In this document: positions 24,419 to 34,675 of the stretch, piece by piece
Layout: every line of letters begins with the position of its first letter
Numbering within the stretch: position 1 is the first letter of the stretch
Assembly: GCA_029983925.1 (NCBI GenBank)
Contig: JASBYO010000010.1
Coordinates: 1-42,315 of the forward strand
DNA from: Flexilinea sp.
GTDB lineage: Bacteria; Chloroflexota; Anaerolineae; Anaerolineales; Anaerolineaceae
Direction: 5' to 3'
DNA length: 42,315 nucleotides
Notes under the pieces: model-generated
What the model saw: the letters and a program-made list of their open reading frames with translations, nothing else
Told to the model about the DNA's origin: nothing
Databases searched by the model: none
Program-made: the position numbers and the translations under genes

Positions 24419-26413
24419 TTATAGGCTCTCTTTCGCCGCTTCAAAGCGGATCCGGAACCGGAAGCGGCAATCATCTTCGATCCACATCGGGAAATTCGTC
24501 CCCCAGATATTATTATGCAGATTGAACCGGACGCCTTTCGACAGATCCGGCGTTTCATTCGTAAAATTCAGCAGCGACGGCTCGCCTGGGGCGACGAGCG
24601 GCGCGTCGAGCGTTTCAATTTCGATCCGTTTCTGCGCGTCCCGGTATTCTGCGCCTGTCCCGACCGCGTGAAGACGGCGATTCCCGTTTTCGATCACGTC
24701 CAACGGGTTGATCCGGCCTCCCAGTTTATCGAACGTCCAAGCGCCGTCGCCCGTACCGGCCGGATTGATCCCGAACCAGGTCGCTTCCGGCAGCCGGCAA
24801 GCCTGTTTCCCGAACCACTGCAATTCGGCATCGATCTCGGTTCCGGAAGCGGAAAACGTCCAGCGCAGCGTAAATTCGCGCGGGCAGCCGTACGTTCGGA
24901 CGGCTTCGGGATCTCCCTCAAGCAGGAATAAAATTTCGCGGCCGCGTTCCCAGGCGAAAACGGCGCGCGGGAACCAGAAGCGAGACGCCGCGCCGGTTTT
25001 TCCCATGCCCGGTTTCGCGAAGTCGTCGCCCGACCAGCTTTTTACGCGTTCGGAAGGAAGAATATATTGATTCAGGAAACGTTCGTAATCGGCGGCGGAA
25101 AACGTCTGATAGGCGATTTCCCCGATCTTATTTCCCGAATCGGCGAGAACCGCTCCGTTTCCCTTGAGCGAATACGCCGAAATCGCTCCCGAATCGGGAT
25201 CAAGCCGAACGGTCGCGCCCGAAAGATCTTTTTCCCGCGCGGCGTCGAACGGTACCCAATCTCGCGGATCGATTTTTTTCGGCGCGAGAGCGGTTAACGC
25301 GCGTTCGGCTTCGTTATGATAAGGCGTCCCGCGCAGGAAGCTGACGGCGGCGGGGATATAGGCGCGCTGTTCCGCCCAGGACGCTTCAAATTTACGGAAC
25401 TTTTCGCTCGTCCGCGCCGCGCGAAACGATTCGGCGTCGTAATGATCGTAATCGGCTAAAAACGTTTTCTCGTCCATCCCCCAGGTATGCTCCGGGATCA
25501 TCAGCAGTCCGCGCTCGAACCGATCGATTTTCTCCGTGAATTCCGTCTCGCCGTCCGTCCGCCACGTTTTCCGCAGCCGCAGCAGTTCGCGGAACTGCGC
25601 AACCTTAAGCGGGTCGCTCCCGACGCCGTGAATCCAGCTGTCGCCGATTTCCGCCGTCACGACCGGGAGCGTTTCGCGGAAGGGAAGGATCGCGGCGGCG
25701 AAACGGTCCAGCGTCGACGCCGCCGCTTCCGCGCCGGGGAACCTGCCGCGGACGGCCGCGTAAATCTCGTCGACGCCGCGATCGTCCGGCGGGCCGAGAT
25801 TATCGGAAGAATGACCGAAATACAGCGCTTCTTTCCCGTCCGGCGTCGGGAAAGCGTTTCCGTACCCGCTCTCGTAGAGCGTCACAATTTCCGCCCCGCT
25901 CGGATCGCGCCAGCGGAAAAGCGGCGGGACGGACGGAACCGTCGAACCGGGATTGACGCCGATCTGGAGGAACTCAATTCCGAACTCCGCCATCAGCGGC
26001 AAAATTCCGCGCGTATGACCCGGAACGTCGGTAAATTTCGCCGCGATCGTCCGTTTCCCGAAACGCTCGTCGAGCCGCCGCGAAAGCGATAAACCGGTTC
26101 GGAAAAGATCGGCGTCCATCAGCTCGGAATGCGTCGTGAACGGCAGCGCGTGCCAAGCGATATCGCCGGCAAGAATCGCGGCTTCCATTTCCGCGCGCGC
26201 GCCGGCGTCCGCGCTCTCGAGATACTCGAAAATCAGCCAGGACCCGGTCGTCCAGATAAAGCGGTTCGGATCGTCCGCTTCGCGCCGCCGCCGCGCCAGA
26301 GCCAACGCGTCGGGAATAAAATGATCGAAGTACCGTTTCCGAATCGCCGCCGCGTAGTCTGTGAATCCGACGTCCAAAAGCGTTTTAAAAATGATATGAA
26401 TCTTCCGCGCCAT
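24419..26413 (-). CDS. DUF5054 protein, GH38-like N-terminal fold
   Basis: 664 residues, no signal peptide, so cytoplasmic. The N-terminus KIHIIFKTLLDVGFTDYA matches the start of DUF5054/GH38 alpha-mannosidase-like proteins, and FTDVPGHTRGILPLMAEFG fits their second motif with its Asp and His. A beta-rich C-terminal half (about 400-664) resembles the GH38 beta-sandwich. In GH38 the first motif is H-x-D and binds zinc; here the His is Leu (L-L-D), from a CTT codon one base away from CAT. The enzyme may thus bind metal differently or be impaired. GGGCGGAGAA precedes the ATG. It is divergent from a sugar transporter-esterase-PHP operon, which suggests a shared glycoconjugate pathway (inference). 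Confidence 0.8.
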   Translation of the reverse strand: MARKIHIIFKTLLDVGFTDYAAAIRKRYFDHFIPDALALARRRREADDPNRFIWTTGSWLIFEYLESADAGARAEMEAAILAGDIAWHALPFTTHSELMDADLFRTGLSLSRRLDERFGKRTIAAKFTDVPGHTRGILPLMAEFGIEFLQIGVNPGSTVPSVPPLFRWRDPSGAEIVTLYESGYGNAFPTPDGKEALYFGHSSDNLGPPDDRGVDEIYAAVRGRFPGAEAAASTLDRFAAAILPFRETLPVVTAEIGDSWIHGVGSDPLKVAQFRELLRLRKTWRTDGETEFTEKIDRFERGLLMIPEHTWGMDEKTFLADYDHYDAESFRAARTSEKFRKFEASWAEQRAYIPAAVSFLRGTPYHNEAERALTALAPKKIDPRDWVPFDAAREKDLSGATVRLDPDSGAISAYSLKGNGAVLADSGNKIGEIAYQTFSAADYERFLNQYILPSERVKSWSGDDFAKPGMGKTGAASRFWFPRAVFAWERGREILFLLEGDPEAVRTYGCPREFTLRWTFSASGTEIDAELQWFGKQACRLPEATWFGINPAGTGDGAWTFDKLGGRINPLDVIENGNRRLHAVGTGAEYRDAQKRIEIETLDAPLVAPGEPSLLNFTNETPDLSKGVRFNLHNNIWGTNFPMWIEDDCRFRFRIRFEAAKESL

Positions 26414-26445
26414 TTCTCCGCCCGTTTTCTATCGTCTGGTTCATG

Positions 26446-26459
26446 TATAATAAATTATA
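26446..26459. promoter_or_regulatory. overlapping divergent -10 boxes
   Basis: TATAAT reads on the plus strand at 26446-26451 and on the minus strand at 26459-26454, separated by AA. One AT-rich site thus serves both the DUF5054 gene and the transporter operon, and one bound regulator could control both. Confidence 0.55.
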
Positions 26460-26475
26460 TTCGCGGGGGGCAGGA

Positions 26476-27768
26476 ATGATCAAAAATCGCTTCGAATCTT
26501 TTAATTATGCCGTCGGAATGTTCGGGACGTCGATCCCGATCAACATGCTGAAAACGTACGCGACAATTTATTATGTCGATCGATTGGGGTTGAGTTTTCG
26601 GGATTGGTCCGCGATTCTATTGATTTATACGTTTATCGACGCGATCGACAACCCGATATACGGGATCCTTTCCGATCGGACGCGGACACGTTGGGGGAGG
26701 CGCCGCCCATGGCTTGTCATCGCTGCGCCGCTGCTCGGTTTGAGTTTGGTTGCCTTCTTCGCGTTCCCGGACGGAATTCAAGGCGGCGGGATGTTCCTGT
26801 ACGCTTTAATTTTTTATATCCTGACAGGGACGATCGATTCGGTTATTAACGCCAATTACGGCGCGCTTTTCCCGGAATTATTTCAGGGAGACGCCGCGCG
26901 CGCCGTTACGAACGCGATGCGCCAGGCGTTCCAGCTGGTCGCGATGATCATTTCGATCGCGCTGACGCCGCTGGTTACCGGGAAAATCGGATTCACGAAT
27001 ACCGCGGCGCTTTACGGAGCCGCCGGCGCGGCCGTCATTCTTTATACGGCGCTGACGGCGCGGGAAAACGCGGTTCGGGAAGACGACGAAAAGCCGCAGG
27101 TCCTGAAAAGTCTCGGCGATTTATTCAGGAATCGGAAATTTTGGCTGGCCGGGATCGCGAACGCCTTTTATAGCGCGGCGATGGCGCTCGTTTTGGCCGC
27201 GCTGCCGTTCTTTGTAAAATATACTTTGAAACTCGACGATTCTCAATCGACAGTCCTTTTCGCGTCGGTACTGATCGTCGCGATCGCCGGCGTTGCGATT
27301 TGGGCGCGTCTGGTTAAGCGTTTCGGGCTGGTGCCGGTTTGGCGCGGCGCGCTCGGGTTTTTATCCGCCGCCTATCTCCCGCTTTTTTTTGCGGATACGC
27401 TGCGGACCGCGGCGGCCGCCAGCGCGCTCGTCGGATTCGGATTCGCCGGCGTGATTACGACGATGGATCTGATCGGGGCGAAAGTCATGGATGAGGATCA
27501 GGCGCGTTACCGCGTTCGCCGCGAAGGGATTATTTCGAACGCGCTGGGCTTTATGAATCGGCTCAGCGGCCTTTTCACCAGCGCCGCGTTCCTGATCGTT
27601 TTTCATTTGTTCGGTTTTGAAAGCGGGTTGAATCCGGGCGCGCGTCCGGACGAAGCGTCGCGATTTCTTTTGACCGCCTTTCCGGCGTTGTTAATGGCGA
27701 TTAGTTTCGCTTTTTCGCTTACGGTCGATTTCCCGTCCGTCCGGAGCGGCGCATCTATGGAGGAATAA
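26476..27768 (+). CDS. GPH family sugar symporter
   Basis: 430 residues with about 12 helices. The signature DAIDNPIYGILSDRTRTRWG, followed directly by RRRPWL, is typical of GPH (melibiose/xyloside/glucuronide) symporters. The central loop (about 200-225) is short and acidic. The start is ATG 26476, with a GGGGGGCAGG Shine-Dalgarno sequence. An in-frame ATG at 26443 lies upstream of the -10 box and cannot be on the transcript. The esterase gene starts two bases after its stop. It presumably brings in the compound handled by the esterase, the PHP protein and the divergent DUF5054 protein. It is more GC-rich and clearly distinct from the GPH gene at 15089. Confidence 0.88.
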   Translation: MIKNRFESFNYAVGMFGTSIPINMLKTYATIYYVDRLGLSFRDWSAILLIYTFIDAIDNPIYGILSDRTRTRWGRRRPWLVIAAPLLGLSLVAFFAFPDGIQGGGMFLYALIFYILTGTIDSVINANYGALFPELFQGDAARAVTNAMRQAFQLVAMIISIALTPLVTGKIGFTNTAALYGAAGAAVILYTALTARENAVREDDEKPQVLKSLGDLFRNRKFWLAGIANAFYSAAMALVLAALPFFVKYTLKLDDSQSTVLFASVLIVAIAGVAIWARLVKRFGLVPVWRGALGFLSAAYLPLFFADTLRTAAAASALVGFGFAGVITTMDLIGAKVMDEDQARYRVRREGIISNALGFMNRLSGLFTSAAFLIVFHLFGFESGLNPGARPDEASRFLLTAFPALLMAISFAFSLTVDFPSVRSGASMEE

Positions 27769-27770
27769 TC

Positions 27771-28553
27771 ATGGCTTTAATTCGAATCGACCATAAACCT
27801 GAAAGTCTCGGCGTGAATACGCCGCTGACGGTCGTCGTTCCCGAGCCGGGCGAGACGCGCGGCGTCCCGATCTGCGATCGGACTGTCCTTTACCTGCTGC
27901 ATGGATTAAGCGAAGACGCCGGGGCGTGGCAGCGTTATACCATGATCGAAGTCCTGGCCCAAGCGTATGATTTGGTTGTCGTCATGCCCTCCGCCGCGCG
28001 CAGTTTTTATATCGATCGCCCCGACGGACCGAAAACCTTTACTTATCTGACCGAAGAATTGCCGGCTTACCTTCAAGACGTTTTTCGGATCGAGCCGCGG
28101 CGCGAAAGGACGCTGATCGCCGGCAGCTCGATGGGCGGGTACGGCGCGTTCAAAGCCGCGCTGACGCGTCCGGAGAAATACGCCGCCGCCTGCAGCCTTT
28201 CCGGCGTTCTCTCGGCTCGAATTCTTGAAAACTTTTCGAACGATCCGCGCATGCCGGAATTTGAAGCGCTCTTCGGCGGCTTATCCGGTCTCGTCGGCGG
28301 GCGTCATGACCCGATCCGCTGGCTTGAAGACGCGGCTAAAGCGCGCGCTTCCGGCGAAACGGCGCTCCCGGATCTTTACGTCAGCTGCGGAAAACAGGAC
28401 GACCTCTATCCGTTGAGCGTGATTTTCCGCGAGGCCTGCGCCGGGCTGAACGTTCCGATAACTTATCATGAAAGCGACGGCGCGCATGACTGGTACTTTT
28501 GGAACCGCCAAATCGCCTGGTTCCTGAGCGAAGCGTTGGGAAAAACCGAATGA
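27771..28553 (+). CDS. esterase of the EstA/S-formylglutathione hydrolase-like alpha/beta-hydrolase family
   Basis: 260 residues. An alpha/beta-hydrolase with the oxyanion segment YLLHGLSEDAGAW, nucleophile Ser120 in GSSMGGYGAFKAAL, probable acid Asp210 or Asp211 in CGKQDDLY, and His239 in GAHDWYFWN. The family includes tributyrin/acetyl esterases and feruloyl-type esterases. No signal peptide, so it acts in the cytoplasm on an imported substrate. GGAGGAATAATC precedes the ATG, two bases after the transporter stop. Its own stop overlaps the next start as ATGA. Removing acetyl or acyl groups from an imported sugar is the likely role (inference). Confidence 0.88.
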   Translation: MALIRIDHKPESLGVNTPLTVVVPEPGETRGVPICDRTVLYLLHGLSEDAGAWQRYTMIEVLAQAYDLVVVMPSAARSFYIDRPDGPKTFTYLTEELPAYLQDVFRIEPRRERTLIAGSSMGGYGAFKAALTRPEKYAAACSLSGVLSARILENFSNDPRMPEFEALFGGLSGLVGGRHDPIRWLEDAAKARASGETALPDLYVSCGKQDDLYPLSVIFREACAGLNVPITYHESDGAHDWYFWNRQIAWFLSEALGKTE

Positions 28554-29878
28554 CCGAACGGACCGGGAATACGCTCGAAATTCCGATCAGGATTGACGCG
28601 AATCGGACGGGAACGTATTTTACAGTCCCGTTTCAAGTCCCGGCGGATGTCGAGCGTCTGACGGTCGAGTACCGTTATCCGCGTTTTGAGTTCGAGCCGG
28701 GTTCGGCCGCGAACGGAACTTTCGAGTTCAGAACCGAGCGCAACATCATAGATCTTGGCTTGATCGGACCGGACGGACGGCAGCTCGGGGCGTCAGGCTC
28801 CGATAAAAACGCTTTCTCGATCAGCGAAACGGAATCGACGCCGGGGTATTGCCGCGCCGCGATCGTTCCCGGCGAATACCGGATTCTTGTCGGCGCTTAC
28901 CGGGTTCAGCCCGAAGGCGTCGACGTTCTTTATACGGTTCGGTTCGATCTAAAGTCGCGGCGGCTTTTTCTTGGCGATCTGCATGTTCATACGCTCGCTT
29001 CGGACGGGGTCCATACCGCGGCGGAATTAGCGCTGAAAGCCGAACGGAACGGACTCGATTTTGTCGCGATCACGGATCATAACCAAACTGTCGGCCGGTC
29101 GGAACTGACGGCGTTCGAGACGGACGGCGTGACGCTGCTGCCCGGCGTGGAATGGACAAATTTTGCCGGTCATGCTAATTTTCTTGGCGCGGAGCGCGAT
29201 TTTGAAATCGGATTTGCGGTGAATACGGAAGCGGAAGTCCGCGAAAGGTTCCGCGCGGCGAAAGCGGCGGGGCTCCTGATCGGAATTAATCACCCGTTTG
29301 ATGAAAATGTCCCGTTCAAGTTCGACCTGAGCGCGCTCCCGTACGACTATCTTGAAGTCTGGAACGGACCGATGCGGACGGCGAATCAGCGGGCGATCGC
29401 GTTATGGCACCGGCTGCTCTGCGCAGGGGAGCGTATCCCGGCATGGGGCGGGAGCGATTATCACCGCGATACGATATTCCGCTTCCTCGGCGGGCCGACG
29501 GTCGGCGTTTACGCTGAATCGCGCGGCCGTCAGGATCTGTTGACGGCGATCCGAAACGGCGCCGGATTTATCACGTTCGAGCCTTCCGGCCCGACGGTAG
29601 ATTTCAGCGTTGGAGACGCAAGGATCGGCGGCTGCGCCGTTTCGGACGGGAATCTGACGGTGCGGCTTTCGCTGGAAAGGCTGCGCGCGGGCGATATCGT
29701 CAGGATCGTAACCGCGACCGAAACGATTGACGCGCTGGTCGCGGATAACGACGGCTCGGCGCGGCTTGATTTTCCGCTCGAGACGTCCGGTTTTGTCCGC
29801 GTGGAGACGCTGCGTTCGCTTGTTCCGGGGCTGCCGCCGCTGCCGGTTTTGATTTCGAATCCGATTTGGGTCGTTTGA
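28550..29878 (+). CDS. CehA/McbA-like PHP-domain metallohydrolase
   Basis: 442 residues. An N-terminal beta-rich domain of about 135 residues is followed by a PHP domain with its metal ligands: LGDLHVHT (His145, His147), ITDHN (Asp176, His177), GVEWTNFAGH (Glu201 and a His), NHPFD (His248) and GSDYH (Asp303, His305). A C-terminal beta domain closes the protein. CehA/McbA relatives hydrolyse esters, carbamates or phosphoesters. The ATG at 28550 overlaps the esterase stop (ATGA); an in-frame earlier ATG at 28499 lies inside the esterase gene without a ribosome site. No signal peptide is seen. It is the third gene of the transporter operon, so it probably processes the same imported compound. 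Confidence 0.85.
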   Translation: MTERTGNTLEIPIRIDANRTGTYFTVPFQVPADVERLTVEYRYPRFEFEPGSAANGTFEFRTERNIIDLGLIGPDGRQLGASGSDKNAFSISETESTPGYCRAAIVPGEYRILVGAYRVQPEGVDVLYTVRFDLKSRRLFLGDLHVHTLASDGVHTAAELALKAERNGLDFVAITDHNQTVGRSELTAFETDGVTLLPGVEWTNFAGHANFLGAERDFEIGFAVNTEAEVRERFRAAKAAGLLIGINHPFDENVPFKFDLSALPYDYLEVWNGPMRTANQRAIALWHRLLCAGERIPAWGGSDYHRDTIFRFLGGPTVGVYAESRGRQDLLTAIRNGAGFITFEPSGPTVDFSVGDARIGGCAVSDGNLTVRLSLERLRAGDIVRIVTATETIDALVADNDGSARLDFPLETSGFVRVETLRSLVPGLPPLPVLISNPIWVV

Positions 29879-29953
29879 TCGGAAGAGCGGCGCGGATTTG
29901 GAAAAGCCTGAACGCTTCGGCGCAAAGTATATGAAAAAATGGGGGAAATGCTG

Positions 29954-30568
29954 ATGAAAAAAAATGTTTGGGACCGTTACGCGCCGCTGTATAGATTATT
30001 GATGCGCGGGGATGTAAACGTCTACCGGTTCATGTACGAGCGCGTCCCGGAGGTGATCCGCGGGAAAGTTGTTTTGGAGATAGCGACCGGACCGGGGCTG
30101 CTGGCGAAACGCGTCGCCGCGGAAACGGAAAAGATGGTCGCGACCGATTACGCGGAGGGGATGATCCGGGAAGCGCGGAAAGGCGATATCCCGCCGAATC
30201 TGACGTTTGAGGTTGCCGACGCGACAAATTTGCCGTACGAAGACGCGTCGTTTGACGTCGTTCTGATCGCGAACGCGCTGCATGTTATACCGAACTCGGA
30301 AAAAGCGCTGGAAGAAATCGACCGCGTTTTACGTCCGGGCGGAATTCTGATCGCGCCGAATTTTATCCACCATGGACAAGGTCGGGGAAGCCGTCTTTGG
30401 TCGTCGTTCCTGAAAACCGTCGGGATTGAATTTCAACATCAGTGGACGAAGGAAGAATACGAAGCGTTTCTGGCGCGGAACGGATGGAAAATTGTCTTGA
30501 GCGTCGCGATGCCGGGAAAAATCACGATGCTGTATACCGAATCCGTCAGGGAAAACCGAACCTTATAA
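29954..30568 (+). CDS. class I SAM-dependent methyltransferase
   Basis: 204 residues. Rossmann-like methyltransferase with motif I VLEIATGPGLLAKRVA, the acidic loop VATDYAEGMI, ADATNLPYEDASFDVV and a closing LRPGGILIAP segment, resembling UbiE/menaquinone-type and small-molecule methyltransferases. ATG 29954 is chosen because GGGGGAA (29941-29946) sits seven bases before it; in-frame ATGs at 29939 and 29948 have no such site. It follows the PHP gene by 75 bases and may be read through from that operon, but no terminator or promoter settles this. The substrate is unknown. Confidence 0.85.
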   Translation: MKKNVWDRYAPLYRLLMRGDVNVYRFMYERVPEVIRGKVVLEIATGPGLLAKRVAAETEKMVATDYAEGMIREARKGDIPPNLTFEVADATNLPYEDASFDVVLIANALHVIPNSEKALEEIDRVLRPGGILIAPNFIHHGQGRGSRLWSSFLKTVGIEFQHQWTKEEYEAFLARNGWKIVLSVAMPGKITMLYTESVRENRTL

Positions 30569-30924
30569 TTTCAGGAGCTTATTCGAACGGTATGGAAGCG
30601 GAATTTTTCGGCAAGGCTGCTCCCTGCGGGCGCGCTGCCCGATATTGAATCGGCATCCGCGGTAGTTCGGTAAAGATATTTGGAGATTTCGCTGCGGTTA
30701 TTGTGAAAAAGAACAACACTTCCCGTACAGTCATCATCTAATGTACGTCGGGACGCGGACGCGGCCGGATCATTTTCCGAACGGCGAATGACGGACCGTA
30801 TCTGAACGGCTTTTCCCGCGCGGAGAAAAGCCCATCAGGCCTTGGTCCCGCCGTCGGGCGATCGAAATCGAAACAATGGTAAAATGATTGCGAATCTGCA
30901 ATGCATGAAACGAGCTGAAACGAA
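30569..30924. other. intergenic region with hairpin and promoter box
   Basis: No credible gene. A strong hairpin GGCTTTTC/GAAAAGCC (30808-30815 with 30825-30832) has a GC-rich centre and may end transcription from the methyltransferase. TAAAAT at 30880-30885 is a plausible -10 for the following small gene and proS. Confidence 0.5.
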
Positions 30925-31137
30925 ATGACGGAAGCGAACGACTGGTTGGAACAATTTTGGAACGACATCTTATCCCGCGATCGAGACAAGATCCGTTCGG
31001 CGTACCGTTCGGCATCGGAAGCGGAACGGCGCGGCTGTCTGGCGCATCTGCGCGTCATGGTCATTGATCCGGAATATCACGAAGCGCAGCGCGAATCCGC
31101 GCAGGCGGCGTTGGACGTTTTGGCCGCTGAAAAATAA
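30925..31137 (+). CDS. small hypothetical protein upstream of proS
   Basis: 70 residues, acidic, predicted mostly helical, without cysteines other than one and without membrane segments (starts MTEANDWLEQFWNDILSRDR). It begins about 40 bases after a TAAAAT box and ends 21 bases before proS, so both would share a transcript. The ribosome site is weak. The frame has no competing frame of better quality, and its codon use fits its neighbours. I do not recognise the protein. Confidence 0.6.
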   Translation: MTEANDWLEQFWNDILSRDRDKIRSAYRSASEAERRGCLAHLRVMVIDPEYHEAQRESAQAALDVLAAEK

Positions 31138-32595
<1,458 letters not shown>

Positions 32596-32628
32596 TTTTT
32601 TTCACTTCTAAGATGTGCTGAAAGATAC

Positions 32629-32664
32629 AGAGGCTGTCGCGCTTTGGCATTTACGACAGCCTCT
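32629..32664 (+). terminator. hairpin after proS
   Basis: AGAGGCTGTCG (32629-32639) and CGACAGCCTCT (32654-32664) form a perfect 11-bp stem with a 14-nt loop, followed by a T/C-rich stretch. It lies 33 bases after the stop. Confidence 0.7.
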
Positions 32665-32724
32665 TCTCATCCTGATTTAAGATATCGTCCGCCATGAACC
32701 GACAGCCGCGGCGGCGCTTTACGG

Positions 32725-32730
32725 TAGAAT
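32725..32730 (+). promoter_or_regulatory. -10 box before the HEAT-like gene
   Basis: TAGAAT lies 33 bases before ATG 32764, between the proS terminator and the gene. No clear -35. Confidence 0.4.
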
Positions 32731-32763
32731 GAAAGATGAAAAAAGCTTAATCGCGAGCGAATC

Positions 32764-33603
32764 ATGGCAGCCGTAAACCTACTTCAACTCCGAAAAGAAA
32801 TCAACGCGCTGATGTGGAATTTTACCGATCCGGCCGCGTTTGAAAAAGCGTTGTATGAATTATTCGATAAGTATCGAACGAGCCGGAACCCCGCAGGCGC
32901 CGCCATCCTTCAAACGGCGAAAACGGGCGATCTCAGCGTTCCGCTGATCGTTTTGCGCGAATTGGAAGTCGCGCTTTTTCGAACGGTCGCGGACCAGCCG
33001 GAAGCGGCGTTAAACCTTAGCGACAGGCTGATGAATTCGGAAACGCTTGAAGTTCGGACGATTGCGGCAAGAATTCTGGGCCTGGCGCCGATTTCTTATA
33101 GCGACGCCGTTTTTCAGCGGATCGAAGACTGGGCGCGGCAACGTCACGAAACGGCAGAGCTGCGCGTATTTATTCGCAGCGCCGGCAGCCTTGTTCGGCG
33201 TACGGACACGGAAAGATTGTTGGATCAGGCGCGCCTTTGGGCCGCGTCGTCGAATACCGGCGATCAGGCGTTAGGAATTGAGGTTTTGATCTATCTGGTC
33301 GAATTCGCCGAATTCCAGAATCTTCCGGCTGTATTTACGCTGTTGGAGTCGCTGCTGAGAAACGGATCGACAACGCTGCAGCCGGAATTGCTCGAATTAA
33401 CCGAGAATTTATTGGCGCGGTCGCCTGTTGAAACGTCGTATACGATCCGTCTGATGATGGAGAGCAACGAAAGAGGCCCGATGGCGCCGCGGATCGCAAG
33501 AAAATTGTTAGAGAAGTTTACAGAACCGTCGCGCGCAGCGATCCGCGACCTGCTCCGTAAGGAGAGGGTTTTGATAAAAAAGCCGAAAGAAGGAAAGAAA
33601 TAA
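32764..33603 (+). CDS. HEAT/ARM-repeat-like helical protein, unknown function
   Basis: 279 residues, almost wholly alpha-helical by appearance, with regularly spaced hydrophobic helices of about 35-40 residues (for example ETLEVRTIAARILGLAPI, TGDQALGIEVLIYLVEFAE). This recalls HEAT/ARM solenoids such as the AlkD-like DNA alkylation-repair family. The C-terminus is strongly basic (residues 263-279, many Lys), which could contact nucleic acid or membranes. No AlkD catalytic pattern can be confirmed by eye. It has its own -10 box and a bidirectional terminator, so it is a single-gene unit. HEAT-like is an inference from helix periodicity. Confidence 0.7.
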   Translation: MAAVNLLQLRKEINALMWNFTDPAAFEKALYELFDKYRTSRNPAGAAILQTAKTGDLSVPLIVLRELEVALFRTVADQPEAALNLSDRLMNSETLEVRTIAARILGLAPISYSDAVFQRIEDWARQRHETAELRVFIRSAGSLVRRTDTERLLDQARLWAASSNTGDQALGIEVLIYLVEFAEFQNLPAVFTLLESLLRNGSTTLQPELLELTENLLARSPVETSYTIRLMMESNERGPMAPRIARKLLEKFTEPSRAAIRDLLRKERVLIKKPKEGKK

Positions 33604-33637
33604 AATAGCGCAGCTTTTTTTATCGCCGCGCTATTTT
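33602..33637. terminator. bidirectional terminator between convergent genes
   Basis: AAAATAGCGC (33602-33611) and GCGCTATTTT (33628-33637) form a perfect 10-bp stem with a 16-nt loop containing a T-run. It starts within the stop codon of the HEAT-like gene and also serves the ABC permease gene arriving from the other side. Confidence 0.8.
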
Positions 33638-33659
33638 CGCTTATTATCTTAAACGCCGA

Positions 33660-34646
33660 TCAACTCTTGCGCGCGTTCTTTCGCATATCGAAGATAACCG
33701 ACAGGATAATGACCAGACCTTCGACAATCTGCTGCCAATAGGAATGAACGCCCATCAGCGTCATCCCGTTGCGCATGACCGAAAGAACCAGCGCGCCGAT
33801 CACGGCGCCGCCGATCGTTCCGATCCCGCCGGAATGGCTCGTTCCGCCGATCGTCGTCGAAGCGATCGCGGTTAGTTCATACCCGGTCGCCAAGCCCGGC
33901 TGAGCGGAAACCATGCGCCCGGTCGAGACGATCGCGGCCACGCCGCAGAGAACCCCCATCAGCGTATAAACTGCGACCAGCGTGCCTTTGACGTTGACGC
34001 CGGAAACCTGCGCCGCGTTGATATTCCCGCCGATGGCGTAAGTGCGTTTCCCGAAGCGCGTCTGGGAGAGAAGCGTCCAGGTAATCAGGATCATAACGAT
34101 ATAAATCCAGCCCGGCATCGGGACGCGCAGAAAACGGCCTTGGCCGATGAATTTAAAATCGGGAATCAGCGTACTGATAGGCTTTCCATTCGTATATAAG
34201 TACGTCGCGCCGCGCGCAATCGTCGTCATTCCCAGCGTCGCGATAAACGCCGGAATTCCGGTATAAGCGACGAGCGATCCATTAATCGCGCCGCAAAGCG
34301 TTCCGATCAATAACGCCGCGGCAATCGGGACAATTATCGGCAGCGCGCCGAGATCCGGATAAACTTTATTCGCGGCATTGGCGGCCTGGCCTAAAGAAGC
34401 GGCGACGACCGCCGACAGCGCGACGATCGAACCGACGGAAAGATCGATCCCTTTCGAAATAATCACGAACGTCATCCCAAGCGACAGAATCCCATAAATG
34501 GACGCCTGCGTCAGAATATTCAGCAGGTTATTCCAGGTCCGGAAATTCGGTTTCAGGATTGACAGAAACAAAATCATCGCCAATAATACGATCGTGATGC
34601 CGTATTTATTGAGAATCGTTTTGAGCGTTAACTGTTGCGGTTTCAT
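33660..34646 (-). CDS. sugar ABC transporter permease (RbsC-type)
   Basis: 328 residues, about eight to ten helices. The ribose/galactose/xylose permease hallmarks are clear: LGMTFVIISKGIDLSVGSIVALS near residue 60-80, a conserved IPAFIATLGM segment, and the C-terminal GTIGGAVIGALVLSVMRNGM. It forms the membrane channel of a CUT2 importer with the double ATPase encoded just upstream. AAAGAGA precedes the ATG, 29 bases after the ATPase stop. It is the last gene of the operon and ends at the shared terminator. Confidence 0.93.
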   Translation of the reverse strand: MKPQQLTLKTILNKYGITIVLLAMILFLSILKPNFRTWNNLLNILTQASIYGILSLGMTFVIISKGIDLSVGSIVALSAVVAASLGQAANAANKVYPDLGALPIIVPIAAALLIGTLCGAINGSLVAYTGIPAFIATLGMTTIARGATYLYTNGKPISTLIPDFKFIGQGRFLRVPMPGWIYIVMILITWTLLSQTRFGKRTYAIGGNINAAQVSGVNVKGTLVAVYTLMGVLCGVAAIVSTGRMVSAQPGLATGYELTAIASTTIGGTSHSGGIGTIGGAVIGALVLSVMRNGMTLMGVHSYWQQIVEGLVIILSVIFDMRKNARKS

Positions 34647-34675
34647 GTGAATCTCTTTCGTTATAAAATACGGCG

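Noticed and set aside
25487-26092. 201-residue plus-strand frame within the DUF5054 gene
   Set aside because: Arg-rich shadow composition. The minus-strand frame has clear family motifs across the same bases.
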